A DNA stretch of 64,000 nucleotides from Flavisolibacter tropicus (GCF_001644645.1 NZ_CP011390.1:4398001-4462000); one strand, 5' to 3'; shown: positions 44,865 to 54,431, numbered from the stretch's first letter. Numbers and translations are program-made. The notes: generated by a model from the sequence alone, not told the origin.

Positions 44865-45920
44865 TTAATTGAGCTGAGACGGTGTAGAGGTAAATAACTT
44901 TTCGTCGTCTTTTAGTTTTACTTCCCATTTCCAGGCGGTACTCATCATTTCATCTAATGAGCGTTGTGGATTCCAGCCCAGTTGAGTTTTTGCTTTGTCG
45001 TTATTGGCATAAATAGCTACTACGTCGCCTGGGCGGCGAGGTCCTATTTCATAATTCAATTTCTGACCACTTACTTTTTCAAAGGCTTTAATAGCTTCCA
45101 GTACGGTTACGCCATTCCCTGTTCCCAGGTTAAAGATCTCGCACCCCTCTGTATTACGCTGTTCCTGCAGGTATTTGATAGATAGCGTATGTGCGTGGGC
45201 TATATCCATTACATGTATGTAATCGCGTACGCAGCTGCCATCACGGGTAGGGTAGTCGTCGCCAAATACGGTTAATTTAGGAAGCTTACCTATTGCTGTT
45301 TGTGTAATAGCAGGCACAAGGTTTTGCGGCTTACCTATAGGAAGCTCTCCAATAAGAGCAGAAGGATGGGCGCCTACAGGGTTGAAGTAGCGCAATAAAA
45401 TACACTGTGTGGTACTTGTTTTCTGGAAATCGGTAACAATGCGTTCGCCCATTTGTTTGGTGGCGCCATAGGGCGACTCTGCCGGCTTCTGTGGCGTAGC
45501 CTCAGTTACCATTTGCTCATCCGGGTTACCATAAACGGTACAAGAGGAAGAGAAAACAAACCACTTGGTATTAAACTCTTGTACACACTTGAGCAAGTTG
45601 GTCAAGGATAGCAAGTTGTTTTCATAATACATTAAAGGTTGCTCTACTGATTCGCCAACCGCTTTATAGGCAGCAAAATGAATGATCCCGTCTATATCTT
45701 CATTTTCTTGAAAAATGGCGAAGGTGTCATCATAATTACAAAGGTCAACTTTGTAATTCTTTATCGGTTTGCCTGTGATTTTTTCTACCCCTTTAAGTAT
45801 AGCTGCGTTTGACCGAACGTTGTTGTCAACACAGATCACCTCATATCCATTGTCAACTAAATCGACTAATGTGTGCGAGCCAATGTACCCGCAGCCTCCT
45901 GTAACTAATATTTTTGCCAT
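44865..45920 (-). CDS. galE: UDP-glucose 4-epimerase
   Basis: 351 residues of the extended short-chain dehydrogenase type. NAD-binding GGCGYIGS (8-15), catalytic Tyr151 and Lys155 in YGATK, the Ser cluster FSSSCTVYG near 124, and the substrate-binding region RYFNPVGAHPSALIGE. It interconverts UDP-glucose and UDP-galactose for surface polysaccharides and galactose use. It stands alone, without other Leloir genes. Confidence 0.96.
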   Translation of the reverse strand: MAKILVTGGCGYIGSHTLVDLVDNGYEVICVDNNVRSNAAILKGVEKITGKPIKNYKVDLCNYDDTFAIFQENEDIDGIIHFAAYKAVGESVEQPLMYYENNLLSLTNLLKCVQEFNTKWFVFSSSCTVYGNPDEQMVTEATPQKPAESPYGATKQMGERIVTDFQKTSTTQCILLRYFNPVGAHPSALIGELPIGKPQNLVPAITQTAIGKLPKLTVFGDDYPTRDGSCVRDYIHVMDIAHAHTLSIKYLQEQRNTEGCEIFNLGTGNGVTVLEAIKAFEKVSGQKLNYEIGPRRPGDVVAIYANNDKAKTQLGWNPQRSLDEMMSTAWKWEVKLKDDEKLFTSTPSQLN

Positions 45921-45993
45921 GCTCGTAGGATTAAGTTTAACAAAACTCGGAAATTCTCCCCAGTTTAAAGGTGCTACTTAAGGGTTATCCATA

Positions 45994-46023
45994 AAAAAAC
46001 ACAGCTGTTAAGCTGTGTTTTTT
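45994..46023. terminator. Terminator of the DUF47-PiT operon
   Basis: Perfect 13-bp stem AAAAAACACAGCT (45994-46006 and 46011-46023) with a GTTA loop. A run of eight G's follows at 46024-46031. Confidence 0.8.
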
Positions 46024-46040
46024 GGGGGGGGCAATTTATT

Positions 46041-47246
46041 TTAAATAAAAAGTTTAGCTATAAAGTAAACAAGGGCGGCCAATAATGCACTGACCGGTAT
46101 GGTTAGTATCCAGGCCCATAATAGGTTAATGGTAACACCCCAGCGTACGGCTGATAGGCGCTTTGTGGCACCTACACCAATAATAGAACCTGTAATGGTA
46201 TGAGTGGTACTAACTGGAATTTTGAGTGCCTCAGTAACAAACAGCGTAATAGCACCTGCTGTTTCAGCAGCAACCCCTTCAAAAGGCGTAACCTTGGTAA
46301 TGCGTGTACCCATGGTTTTAATGATCTTCCAACCACCACTCATAGTTCCCAAGCCGATGGCTGTATAACAGGCCAGTGGCACCCAGGTTGGCATTTCATG
46401 GAAACTGGCAATGTCGCCATTGGCAATAAGCGCTGCCGTAATAATACCCATTACTTTTTGGGCATCGTTACCACCGTGACCAATACTAAAGGCGGCTGAT
46501 GACACCAGCTGCAAGCGTTTGAACCAGTCGGTTGATTTAGTGGCGTTCAAGGTGTTCAACCAAAACGTAAAAATGGCCAGGCATATTAAGATTAGTGAAA
46601 GCAGGATCCATTTGAAATTGGAAGAGAAAAACACCACTTTCCAGAAATAAGACTCATAGTGAGACTTTAGCTTGGCTGGGTCGGTTTCCAGATGCGTATA
46701 CAGGAAGTAGAGTACGCCCCCAATGATCAATAGGGAAACTAGTTTGGGCATCAATCCTTTCCGGAAAGAGAAAATAAACCAGAGCGAAATAATAAAGGCG
46801 ATGATCATACCTACTACCGGGGCCAGGATAATAAAGCTGGCAGTACGGATAATAGGGGCGGAGTTTACAGCGTCCCAACCACCTGCAGCTATACCAGCGC
46901 CGGCAAAACCACCGATCAGGGTGTGGGAAGATGAAGACGGAATACCAAACCACCACGTTAATAGGTTCCAGGCTATGGCAGCTATCAAACCGGAAAATAC
47001 AACGGTCAGCATGCCTACCTTATCTACGGCATCAGGCTTTACGGTTTTGGCAACCGTATCTGCCACCCCGTGATCTTTAAAAATAAAGAAGGCGGCAAAG
47101 TTGAAAACCGCTGCCCAAATTACAGCTTGAAAGGGTGTTAACACCTTTGTGGAAACAACTGTTGCTATAGAGTTGGCCGCATCGTGAAAGCCGTTGATAT
47201 AATCAAATATTAACGCCAGTGCTATAATGACAATAAGAAAACTCAT
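46041..47246 (-). CDS. PiT-family inorganic phosphate permease
   Basis: 401 residues with about ten membrane segments. Both halves carry the PiT signature: NGFHDAANSIATVVST (about 18-33) and SIGHGGNDAQKVMGII (about 250-265), and VSTTHTITGSIIGVG near the C-terminus. It imports phosphate (as metal-phosphate) with protons. It follows the DUF47 gene by 71 bases, the usual operon in Bacteroidota, and forms the inner-membrane part of the phosphate cluster. There is no Pst ABC transporter in the window. Confidence 0.95.
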   Translation of the reverse strand: MSFLIVIIALALIFDYINGFHDAANSIATVVSTKVLTPFQAVIWAAVFNFAAFFIFKDHGVADTVAKTVKPDAVDKVGMLTVVFSGLIAAIAWNLLTWWFGIPSSSSHTLIGGFAGAGIAAGGWDAVNSAPIIRTASFIILAPVVGMIIAFIISLWFIFSFRKGLMPKLVSLLIIGGVLYFLYTHLETDPAKLKSHYESYFWKVVFFSSNFKWILLSLILICLAIFTFWLNTLNATKSTDWFKRLQLVSSAAFSIGHGGNDAQKVMGIITAALIANGDIASFHEMPTWVPLACYTAIGLGTMSGGWKIIKTMGTRITKVTPFEGVAAETAGAITLFVTEALKIPVSTTHTITGSIIGVGATKRLSAVRWGVTINLLWAWILTIPVSALLAALVYFIAKLFI

Positions 47247-47317
47247 AATTGTGAATTGAAGAATAAGCTATCGTACAGGTGGTACGCGCTTATATAAGCT
47301 GTCAACTGTTATAGGGT

Positions 47318-47962
47318 TTAAGAGTACTTGACAATAATAGATTCAATAACATTGGCAGCGTCTTCGCACTTATCTGTTACATCTTCTAATACCTGGTAGA
47401 TCTCACGTTTCTTGATAATTTCTTTAGCATCAGGTTCCATACTGAACAGGCGCTCAATAAACATATCGCTGATATCATCTGCCTGGTTTTCAATGCTGTT
47501 AATTTTTACCAAAGCATCTGTGATCTGACGGATGTTTTTCATGTTGCGTAATTCCGAAACAGCCTGCTGTACCGCCTTGGTACTTTGGATCACCAGTTCA
47601 GATAGACGTTGAATGCCATCGTCTGTTGGGTTGATGTGGTAGAGTTTAATTTTCTTGGCTGAGGCATAAATGTAATCTGCAATATCATCTAAAGCGCTAG
47701 CCAGTAAGTGTATGTCTTCGCGGTCAAAAGGTGTAATGAAATTGCGACCTAGCTCAGTAAATATGCGATGTGTTAGCTCGTCATTAGCGTGTTCCAGATC
47801 TTCAATTGGCTTGATTAATGTAGACCTTTTTTGGTAGTCTGTCTCTGCAACCAGGGCAGCTAATTTTTCAGCCATAAGTGCGCCGTTGTTCGCTACCTCT
47901 TCAAATAAACCGTAAAACACCTTGTCTTTTGGACTGAAAAACTTGGTCAATGAAAATGCCAT
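47318..47962 (-). CDS. DUF47 (PhoU-like) phosphate transport regulator
   Basis: 214 residues, all-helical. Features: FFSPKDKVFYGLFEEVANNGALMAEKLAALV, LEHANDELTHRIFTELGRNFITPFDREDIHLLASALDDIADYIY, ending in EDVTDKCEDAANVIESIIVKYS. DUF47 proteins are PhoU relatives that modulate PiT permeases and are encoded next to them. First gene of the operon with the PiT permease. Its promoter region is shared with the divergent porin gene and holds PHO-box-like repeats. Confidence 0.93.
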   Translation of the reverse strand: MAFSLTKFFSPKDKVFYGLFEEVANNGALMAEKLAALVAETDYQKRSTLIKPIEDLEHANDELTHRIFTELGRNFITPFDREDIHLLASALDDIADYIYASAKKIKLYHINPTDDGIQRLSELVIQSTKAVQQAVSELRNMKNIRQITDALVKINSIENQADDISDMFIERLFSMEPDAKEIIKKREIYQVLEDVTDKCEDAANVIESIIVKYS

Positions 47963-48017
47963 ATACTAGATTTTAAATCGTATGCGAAATTAAACTCTTC
48001 TGCATGCGATGATTTTG

Positions 48018-48071
48018 TTTACAGAGAATTAATATTAAATTAATATTGCCTCTGGTTTTTCAAGGTAATAT
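48018..48071. promoter_or_regulatory. PHO-box-like repeats in the divergent DUF47/porin promoter region
   Basis: TTAATAT-TAAA-TTAATAT (48029-48046) gives two 7-base units with an 11-base period. A weaker unit TTTACAG lies one period upstream (48018) and another GTAATAT at 48065-48071, out of phase. The reverse strand of the main box has a similar 11-base pattern, so it could work in both directions. Confidence 0.5.
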
Positions 48072-48110
48072 TGCCCGCCTTTTCTTAATCTACTTCAATT
48101 TTACAGGGCT

Positions 48111-49451
48111 ATGTTGAGCAACAACCATAATCAGACCAAGGTTAATCGTGTTTTTGGAAAACTGACTTGTTGGCTACTCTTTTTCCTGATTTTCAAAGCA
48201 GATGTTTTTGCTCAACGCTACCTATCCGATTACGATTCTACCTTATTTATAAAAGATACCTTACGGCCTTTAGCCAAGCGATTCAATAATATTAGTTTCA
48301 GTGGTTACATACAGCCGCAGTTTCAAGTAGCTCAGAAAAAAGGTACACAAACGTATGAGGGTGGCAACTTTCAGGAATTTGCTGATAGCCGGTTTATGTT
48401 ACGCCGGGCCCGGGTAAAGCTTGATTATGCTATGCCAGGTAAGCAGGGTGACTTTCCTGCCGCTTTGTTTACGTTTCAAATTGAGGCCACGGAGCGAGAC
48501 GTAAATATCAGGGACGTATTTGTTAGAGTCTATGAGCCTACCAAACACAATGCTTCATTAACGGCTGGTTTGTTTGCCCGCCCATTTGGTTATGAAGTGA
48601 ACTTATCTTCCTCTTACCGCGAAACGCCAGAAAGAGGGCGCATGTCGCAAATACTAATGCCGAGCGAGCGCGACTTGGGTGCTATGGTATCTTATGAATC
48701 GCAAAAGCCAGAACGTAAGCAGTTTCAGGTAAAATATGATATCGGTTTGTTTAACGGACAGGGGAAATCGGGGCCGGCAGAGTTTGATTCTTATAAAGAT
48801 TTGATCAGCCGTCTTACTATAAAGCCAGTTACTTTTTCAAAGCATTATACAATAAGCGGCGGCTTGTCATTTTTGCACGGTGGTTGGGTACAGACCACTA
48901 AATACCGTTATGAAATGGGTTTCAAGGATGGCTCTGACATGTTCTTAATCGATTCAAATACGGAAAATTTAGGAGGAAAGGCTCCCTGCGAATATTATGG
49001 CGCAGATATGCAACTGGCGTATAAACATGCCTGGGGTAAAACCGAAATACGCGGTGAATATTGGGCAGGTAAACAGCCTGGTACAGCTACTACCACCGTA
49101 AATCCTGGAACAGTGCCTACAGGACCTACCTATATCCGCCACTTTGATGGAGCCTTCTTTTACTTTTTGCAAAATATAATAAACGAAAAGTGGGAGATCA
49201 TGGCCAAATACGACTGGTACGATCCTAATACTGATGTGGCTGGAAACTCTATTGGCAAGGCCGGTACCAATATGACGGCAGCCGATGTACGTTACGATAC
49301 ATGGGGCTTTGGCGCAACACACTATTTCAATGCCAACCTTAAAGTATTAGCCTATTATAGCCTGGCAAAAAATGAAACCACACAACTAGCCGGCTTTACT
49401 GACGATATAAAGGATAACGTGTTTACGTTCCGTATACAAATGCGCTTCTAA
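48111..49451 (+). CDS. Phosphate-selective porin O/P-like outer-membrane protein
   Basis: 446 residues. A long N-terminal signal (about 35 residues, ending in DVFAQ) is followed by the porin O/P pattern: ISFSGYIQPQFQVAQKKGTQ, FMLRRARVKLDYAM, TFQIEATERDVNIRDVFVRVYEP, GLFARPFGYEVNLSSSYRETPERGRMSQILMPSERDLGAMVSY, and a barrel end RIQMRF. It gives anions such as phosphate passage through the outer membrane. It is divergent to the DUF47-PiT operon and upstream of the TonB receptor, which has its own regulatory array. Confidence 0.92.
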   Translation: MLSNNHNQTKVNRVFGKLTCWLLFFLIFKADVFAQRYLSDYDSTLFIKDTLRPLAKRFNNISFSGYIQPQFQVAQKKGTQTYEGGNFQEFADSRFMLRRARVKLDYAMPGKQGDFPAALFTFQIEATERDVNIRDVFVRVYEPTKHNASLTAGLFARPFGYEVNLSSSYRETPERGRMSQILMPSERDLGAMVSYESQKPERKQFQVKYDIGLFNGQGKSGPAEFDSYKDLISRLTIKPVTFSKHYTISGGLSFLHGGWVQTTKYRYEMGFKDGSDMFLIDSNTENLGGKAPCEYYGADMQLAYKHAWGKTEIRGEYWAGKQPGTATTTVNPGTVPTGPTYIRHFDGAFFYFLQNIINEKWEIMAKYDWYDPNTDVAGNSIGKAGTNMTAADVRYDTWGFGATHYFNANLKVLAYYSLAKNETTQLAGFTDDIKDNVFTFRIQMRF

Positions 49452-49480
49452 TAAACAGTGAACATTTAAAAACAGGGTTA

Positions 49481-49546
49481 GTAACATTGCGGTAACATTA
49501 GGTTTACCTTTCCTTAATATTCGCGTAACATACCAGTAATATCTCA
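49481..49546 (+). promoter_or_regulatory. Six-unit PHO-box-like array before the TonB receptor gene
   Basis: Units start at 49481, 49492, 49503, 49514, 49525 and 49536, exactly 11 bases apart: GTAACAT, GTAACAT, TTTACCT, TTAATAT, GTAACAT, GTAATAT, each followed by four variable bases. This is the layout of PhoB-type binding (7-base repeats with 4-base spacers). The third unit is weak. It ends 34 bases before the ATG. Confidence 0.65.
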
Positions 49547-49579
49547 ACTGTTCTTTTGCTAAAACTTTAGAACGAGATT

Positions 49580-52363
49580 ATGTTCCGCTGTATTCTATCC
49601 CTGTTCATCTTACTACTATCCTTTACTTCTTCCTTTGCTCAAAATGTGAAATTGAGTGGTAAGGTTAGTAATGATAAGAATGAGCCTTTACCAGGTGTAT
49701 CTATTAAAGCTACAACTGGCCCAGGTACTACTTCAGATGTTAATGGAAACTTCACATTAAGCTTAACTATTGGTCAGAAATATGAGCTAACGCTATCGGC
49801 TGTAGGCTATGCTACAAAAACAGTTAGTGATGTAGAAGTGGTAGCTGGACAAGTAAACGAGTTAAACATTACACTAGCTGTTGCTGCTAAAGACCTTGGT
49901 GGTGTAACTGTTACGGCCCAGGCCAGTAGTGCGCGTAAAGAAAACGTGGCTTCACTGATTCAATTCCAGAAGAATACGAATACAGTTGCTTCTGTTATTT
50001 CGGCTGAAAGCATTCGCCGTTCTCCAGATAGAAATACTGGTGAAGTATTAAAGCGTACACCTGGTGCTTCTATTCAGGATGGCCGCTTCCTTGTGGTTCG
50101 TGGATTGGCTGACCGCTATAACCAAGCCATGTTAAACGGCATCTTGTTAACCAGCACAGAGCCCGATCGTAAAACTTTCTCTTTTGATTTGATTCCTGCG
50201 CCGATGATTGATAATATTATTATCAATAAGGCCTTTGTACCCGAGTATCCTGGCGAATGGGCTGGTGGCTTGATCCAGGTAAATACAAAAGATATTCCTA
50301 CCAGGAACTTCTTTAACATCCAGGTAGGTACTGGTTTTAATTCACAAACCATTGGTAAAAGCTTTTATAAAGACAGGGGTGGAGATTTTGATTGGCTGGG
50401 TATTGATGATGGCACTCGTGCACTGCCTAATACTTATACTACAAAGTCTGGTTTTGATGCATTGACACCTGCAGAAAAAACAGCTATTGGTAAACAACTG
50501 CGTACTGACTGGACGCCTCTTAAAACCACAGCGCCTTTAAACGTATCATTACAAACAAACGCAGGCTTTACTACCAACATCTTTAATAAGAAGCTGGGTG
50601 GTACATTCGGTTTACTATACAACAAAAGCAATCGCTACCAGCAACTATTGAACCGTTCTAATAACCTGGCGAATGGTGTATTTAGTATTAACTCCAGCTA
50701 CGACGATGCTAAATACATTCAGGATGTAACCCTAGGTGCTTTAGGTAGCTTGAGCTTACAGCTGAATCCGTTAAACCGCATTTCGGTACGTACGTTAGTA
50801 AACTTAAATAACCCCAACTCAGTTACTCAGCGTGAAGGTTATGACGTTAACCGTGCTGAAGATCTAACAGGTTCAGAATTTACCTTTAAGCAAAACACCT
50901 TCTTTACTGTTCAGGCTACAGGCGATCACAATCCAATGACCAACCTGAAATTAAAATGGTATGGATCATTTAATATCCTGGACTCTTATATTCCTGATCA
51001 GCGTCGTATTGTTTATTCAAGACCTACAGGTTCATCAGATCCTTATTTACTGCTGATCTCTAATTCACTCTCTCAACAGAGTGGTAGCCGTATCTTCCAA
51101 AACCTGAGCGATTATATTTATACCGCTGGTGGAGATGCTGCTTATAACTTTAATCTGTTTGATAAAAAGCAAACTGTAAAAGGCGGTTATATGCTGCAGA
51201 TCAAGGACCGTTTGTATGATGGTAAGTTCTTTGCCAATTACCTGCCTACTGATAATAAAACATTACGCCTGTTGCCAGCTGATCAAGTTTTTGCTGCTGA
51301 GAACTTTGGCGGTGGTACAGGTAATAAGTTTGGCTTTGATGCCATCAAGAATAAGGCGTTCCGTTATATGGCTAATACCATCCTGAATGCCGGCTATATC
51401 CAGTTCGATAATCAACTGTCTAATGCATTCAGAGTTGTTTGGGGTGTAAGAGCAGAACACTACGATCAACTGGTAGGTAGTGTGAAAGCTTCAGATCCTC
51501 GTCATACTTATTCTAAAGTAATAGACTTCCTTCCTGGTTTAAATGCTACCTATAAGTTGAATAACAAAACCAATATTCGCTTATCAGGTTCTCAAACCGT
51601 TATTCGCCCAGAGCTGCGCGAATTGGCTTCTCTGAATATTTATGACTTTGAATTAAACGCTTCTGTACAAGGTTATCCTGAACTAAAGCGTACAAAGATC
51701 ACCAATGCTGATTTACGTTATGAACTTTATCCAAGAGCAGGAGAGACGTTTAGCGCCGGTGTATTTTATAAATACTTCAGCGACCCTATTGAACAACTGT
51801 TTGATGAAGCTGCTGGAGGTGCCAGTACCTTTACGTTCCGTAACACAGAAAAAGCTACTTCTTATGGCGTAGAAATGGAATTACGCAAGCGCCTGGATTT
51901 TGTAAACGCGCTGAAAAATTTCACTTTCCAAACAAACGCTACCTACATCTATAGTAAAGTAGAAAGTAAAGAGTTTGATGTTGCTCGTCCATTGCAGGGA
52001 CAGTCGCCTTACTTAATAAACGTAGGCTTGTTGTACGATCTGCCTAAGCAAGGCTTAAACGCTACATTGCTATACAACCAGATTGGACGCCGTTTGTACT
52101 TCGTGGGTCAAGGTAACCTGGCCATTGGTGGTTCTCCTGATATTTATGAGGCTTCACGTCCGCTGTTAGACTTCCAGGTAAGTAAAAGAATTATCAATAA
52201 TAAAGGTGAGATCAAGTTAAATGTATCGGACATCCTTAACCGTACACAGTATTTCTATCAGAATGCAGATGACAATTCTAAGTTCAATAAGAATGCAGAT
52301 GCGTATCGCTTTACTAGAAAGTTCGGTACCAACTTCGGTGTAACATTCAACTATTCCTTATAA
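49580..52363 (+). CDS. TonB-dependent outer-membrane receptor, probably phosphate-starvation induced
   Basis: 927 residues. Signal peptide ending in SSFAQ, carboxypeptidase-regulatory-like domain (about 24-105: LSGKVSNDKNEPLPGVSIKA), plug with RRSPDRNTGEVLKRTPGASIQDGRFLVVRGLADRYNQAML, and a barrel ending in TNFGVTFNYSL. It is not of SusC type: the SusC plug motif is absent and no susD follows. The cargo is unknown; the PHO-like array in front and the phosphate genes on both sides suggest a phosphorus-containing ligand or one needed under phosphate stress. The lipoprotein 33 bases downstream is the likely partner. Confidence 0.92.
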   Translation: MFRCILSLFILLLSFTSSFAQNVKLSGKVSNDKNEPLPGVSIKATTGPGTTSDVNGNFTLSLTIGQKYELTLSAVGYATKTVSDVEVVAGQVNELNITLAVAAKDLGGVTVTAQASSARKENVASLIQFQKNTNTVASVISAESIRRSPDRNTGEVLKRTPGASIQDGRFLVVRGLADRYNQAMLNGILLTSTEPDRKTFSFDLIPAPMIDNIIINKAFVPEYPGEWAGGLIQVNTKDIPTRNFFNIQVGTGFNSQTIGKSFYKDRGGDFDWLGIDDGTRALPNTYTTKSGFDALTPAEKTAIGKQLRTDWTPLKTTAPLNVSLQTNAGFTTNIFNKKLGGTFGLLYNKSNRYQQLLNRSNNLANGVFSINSSYDDAKYIQDVTLGALGSLSLQLNPLNRISVRTLVNLNNPNSVTQREGYDVNRAEDLTGSEFTFKQNTFFTVQATGDHNPMTNLKLKWYGSFNILDSYIPDQRRIVYSRPTGSSDPYLLLISNSLSQQSGSRIFQNLSDYIYTAGGDAAYNFNLFDKKQTVKGGYMLQIKDRLYDGKFFANYLPTDNKTLRLLPADQVFAAENFGGGTGNKFGFDAIKNKAFRYMANTILNAGYIQFDNQLSNAFRVVWGVRAEHYDQLVGSVKASDPRHTYSKVIDFLPGLNATYKLNNKTNIRLSGSQTVIRPELRELASLNIYDFELNASVQGYPELKRTKITNADLRYELYPRAGETFSAGVFYKYFSDPIEQLFDEAAGGASTFTFRNTEKATSYGVEMELRKRLDFVNALKNFTFQTNATYIYSKVESKEFDVARPLQGQSPYLINVGLLYDLPKQGLNATLLYNQIGRRLYFVGQGNLAIGGSPDIYEASRPLLDFQVSKRIINNKGEIKLNVSDILNRTQYFYQNADDNSKFNKNADAYRFTRKFGTNFGVTFNYSL

Positions 52364-52396
52364 CAAAACGTATAAAAAAATAAAACGAACAGATCA

Positions 52397-53845
52397 ATGA
52401 AAAAGAACATTTTTTGCATAGCCGCACTTGCCGCACTAGTATTTGCTGGCTGCCGCAAAATAGAAATGGACGGAGAAACAGTTTACGTTCCTGTAAACGG
52501 AGGTAGCTCAGAAGCGGGTAAGCGTGTAGAATTAACAGGCCGGATCACTAAAGACACTATTTTACGTAAAGGCAACGAAAACATCCTGAAAGGCATTGTT
52601 TATATTACCAATGGCGCTACGTTAACTGTAGAAGCTGGCGCTACTGTTAAAGGTTCTTTCTCTGGTACAGATGTAGCCGCACTGGTTATTACCCGTGGTG
52701 CTAAAATCAATGCAGTAGGTACGCCAGAAGCGCCTATTGTGTTTACATCTGCAGCTCAAAACCCACAGTCTGGCGACTGGGGTGGCATTATCCTATTAGG
52801 TAAAGCAGCTATCAATACATCTTATTTAAGTAAAGCTGGCTTATACCAGGTAGAAGGTGGTGTTGATAATGCCGAGGGCGATGGTCTGGCCGGTTCAGGT
52901 GATGCTGTAGCCCCAACTCCGGTAAACAATGACAACTCTGGCCGTATGAGCTATGTGCGTATTGAGTATGCCGGCTACGCTTTTCAACCTGATAAAGAAA
53001 TCAACAGCTTAACCCTGGCTGCTGTAGGTAGTGGTACTACTATTGATCACATACAAGTAAGCTATGCGAAAGATGATGCATTTGAGTGGTTTGGTGGTAC
53101 GGTGAATGCTAAATACCTGATTGCCTGGAAAACACAGGATGATGATTTTGATACAGATAACGGTTATAGCGGTAAAGTACAGTATGGTTTAATTCTGCGT
53201 GATTCAGTTATAGCGGATATCTCTAACTCAGAAGCTTTTGAAAGTGATAACAATGCTACAGGAACAGCAGTAAGTCCTAAAACCACTGCTATCTTCAGTA
53301 ATATCACGGCTATTGGACCAAGAGCTACTCTAAACAACATAGGCAGCACTTTATTTAGAGGTGCAGCACATATCAGAAGAAATACAGGTATCTCATTATT
53401 CAACTCTATCATCATGGGATGGCCTAGAGGTGTAGAAATTGATGCATCTACTGGTGTTTCTACTGCATTAAACATTGAAGACAGCACCATCCGTTTGCGT
53501 AATGTTACCTTCGCCGGTAACACCGTTAACTATCGCTTTACAGGTGTAGCTGGTACTACAATTAAGGATGACGCTTCATTAGGTGCATGGTTGTCTAACA
53601 GCTTTTATAACAACACCTTCCTGACAAACGCTAGTGAGGCAAAACTGATTCAGCCATTTAATTATACAGCTTGGGATCCAACACCGTTTGCTAACGGTAA
53701 CGACGGAATTATTAAAGGCGCCAGCTTCTCTGACAGCAAATTCAACGGAGATAGTTTCTTTGATAAAACGGTTACTTTTCGTGGTGGTGTAGCACCTGCT
53801 GGTACTGATGCCTCTTGGTGGAAAGGTTGGACTTCATTCAAATAA
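52397..53845 (+). CDS. Beta-helix lipoprotein, partner of the TonB receptor
   Basis: 482 residues. Lipoprotein signal (ALVFAGC, Cys19). A right-handed beta-helix pattern with short Gly/Asn-rich turns fills most of the protein: LKGIVYITNGATLTVEAGATVKG, ALVITRGAKINAVGTPEAPIVFTS, GGIILLGKAAINT, YVRIEYAGYAFQ. Similar lipoproteins are found next to TonB receptors in many Bacteroidota and are probably surface-exposed ligand binders. No C-terminal secretion domain of the type IX kind is visible. A terminator follows 22 bases after the stop. Confidence 0.85.
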   Translation: MKKNIFCIAALAALVFAGCRKIEMDGETVYVPVNGGSSEAGKRVELTGRITKDTILRKGNENILKGIVYITNGATLTVEAGATVKGSFSGTDVAALVITRGAKINAVGTPEAPIVFTSAAQNPQSGDWGGIILLGKAAINTSYLSKAGLYQVEGGVDNAEGDGLAGSGDAVAPTPVNNDNSGRMSYVRIEYAGYAFQPDKEINSLTLAAVGSGTTIDHIQVSYAKDDAFEWFGGTVNAKYLIAWKTQDDDFDTDNGYSGKVQYGLILRDSVIADISNSEAFESDNNATGTAVSPKTTAIFSNITAIGPRATLNNIGSTLFRGAAHIRRNTGISLFNSIIMGWPRGVEIDASTGVSTALNIEDSTIRLRNVTFAGNTVNYRFTGVAGTTIKDDASLGAWLSNSFYNNTFLTNASEAKLIQPFNYTAWDPTPFANGNDGIIKGASFSDSKFNGDSFFDKTVTFRGGVAPAGTDASWWKGWTSFK

Positions 53846-53867
53846 TTACAACGACGTCTATCCGTAT

Positions 53868-53898
53868 AAAACCGCTGGTAATAGCCAGCGGTTTTTTT
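53868..53898 (+). terminator. Intrinsic terminator after the receptor-lipoprotein operon
   Basis: Stem AAACCGCTGG/CCAGCGGTTT with loop TAATAG and a run of eight T's. Confidence 0.88.
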
Positions 53899-53921
53899 TA
53901 TTTTTAAATAAAAGATCAATC

Positions 53922-54320
53922 ATGCGATTACTGACTGGAATTTTAGGATTGTTACTGATTGTTAGTTGCCAACAGAAGAGCGCGATTACAACTACATTAG
54001 AGAAAGCCGATAGCATGACTATCCAGTTTTCCAACTCCACTACCAATAATTTAACAACGGATAAAACAGCTATTCAAAAGCTGGCCAATTTTATAGGGCA
54101 TAAGGAAAAAGCATTGCCGCTGGAGTGTGAAGTAAAACCCAATGGTATGATCTTCTTTTATCAGAATGGGCAGCTGCAGGAGCAAGTGGCTTTTACCGAT
54201 CTCTCACAAAAATGTCGCTACTTTATCATTACCATAAATGGCAAAACTATATATTCAGAAGTAGGGCATGAAGCGGCCGATCTTTTAACGGCAATACAGC
54301 AGGGGAAGAGCTCGTACTGA
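53922..54320 (+). CDS. Small lipoprotein of unknown function
   Basis: 132 residues from the ATG at 53922, which follows the terminator and begins a clean lipoprotein signal (MRLLTGILGLLLIVSC, Cys16). A longer in-frame start at 53808 overlaps the upstream gene and the terminator and is rejected. The mature part has strand-like sequence with two cysteines (PLECEVKPNGMIFFYQNG and QKCRYFIITINGKTIYSE). I do not recognise a family. Its own promoter must lie in the 25 bases after the terminator or be read through. A C-rich repeat begins directly after its stop. Confidence 0.75.
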   Translation: MRLLTGILGLLLIVSCQQKSAITTTLEKADSMTIQFSNSTTNNLTTDKTAIQKLANFIGHKEKALPLECEVKPNGMIFFYQNGQLQEQVAFTDLSQKCRYFIITINGKTIYSEVGHEAADLLTAIQQGKSSY

Positions 54321-54358
54321 ACCTCACCCCGGCCCTCTCCTAAAGGAGAGGGAGCGCC
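54321..54358 (+). repeat. C-rich palindromic repeat R5, directly after a stop codon
   Basis: Reads GGCCCTCTCCTAAAGGAGAG, orientated like the other members relative to the gene. AGAAAATCAAAC follows at 54372-54383, a part of the tail seen after R3 and R7. Confidence 0.75.
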
Positions 54359-54431
54359 ACCGCGCTGTGCCAGAAAATCAAACCTTTAATAAAGTAATGT
54401 CTTGTTGCCAAGCGGGCCTTTGTGCCACAGG

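Noticed and set aside
46024..46031. Run of eight G's as a phase-variation tract
   Set aside because: It lies between a terminator and a gene end, not in a coding or promoter sequence.
53861..53875. CCGTATAAAACCG, similar to the signalling-block palindrome
   Set aside because: Not palindromic, and part of the terminator at 53868-53898.
53808..53921. Earlier start for the small lipoprotein
   Set aside because: It would overlap the upstream gene and its terminator and precede the lipoprotein signal with unrelated residues.
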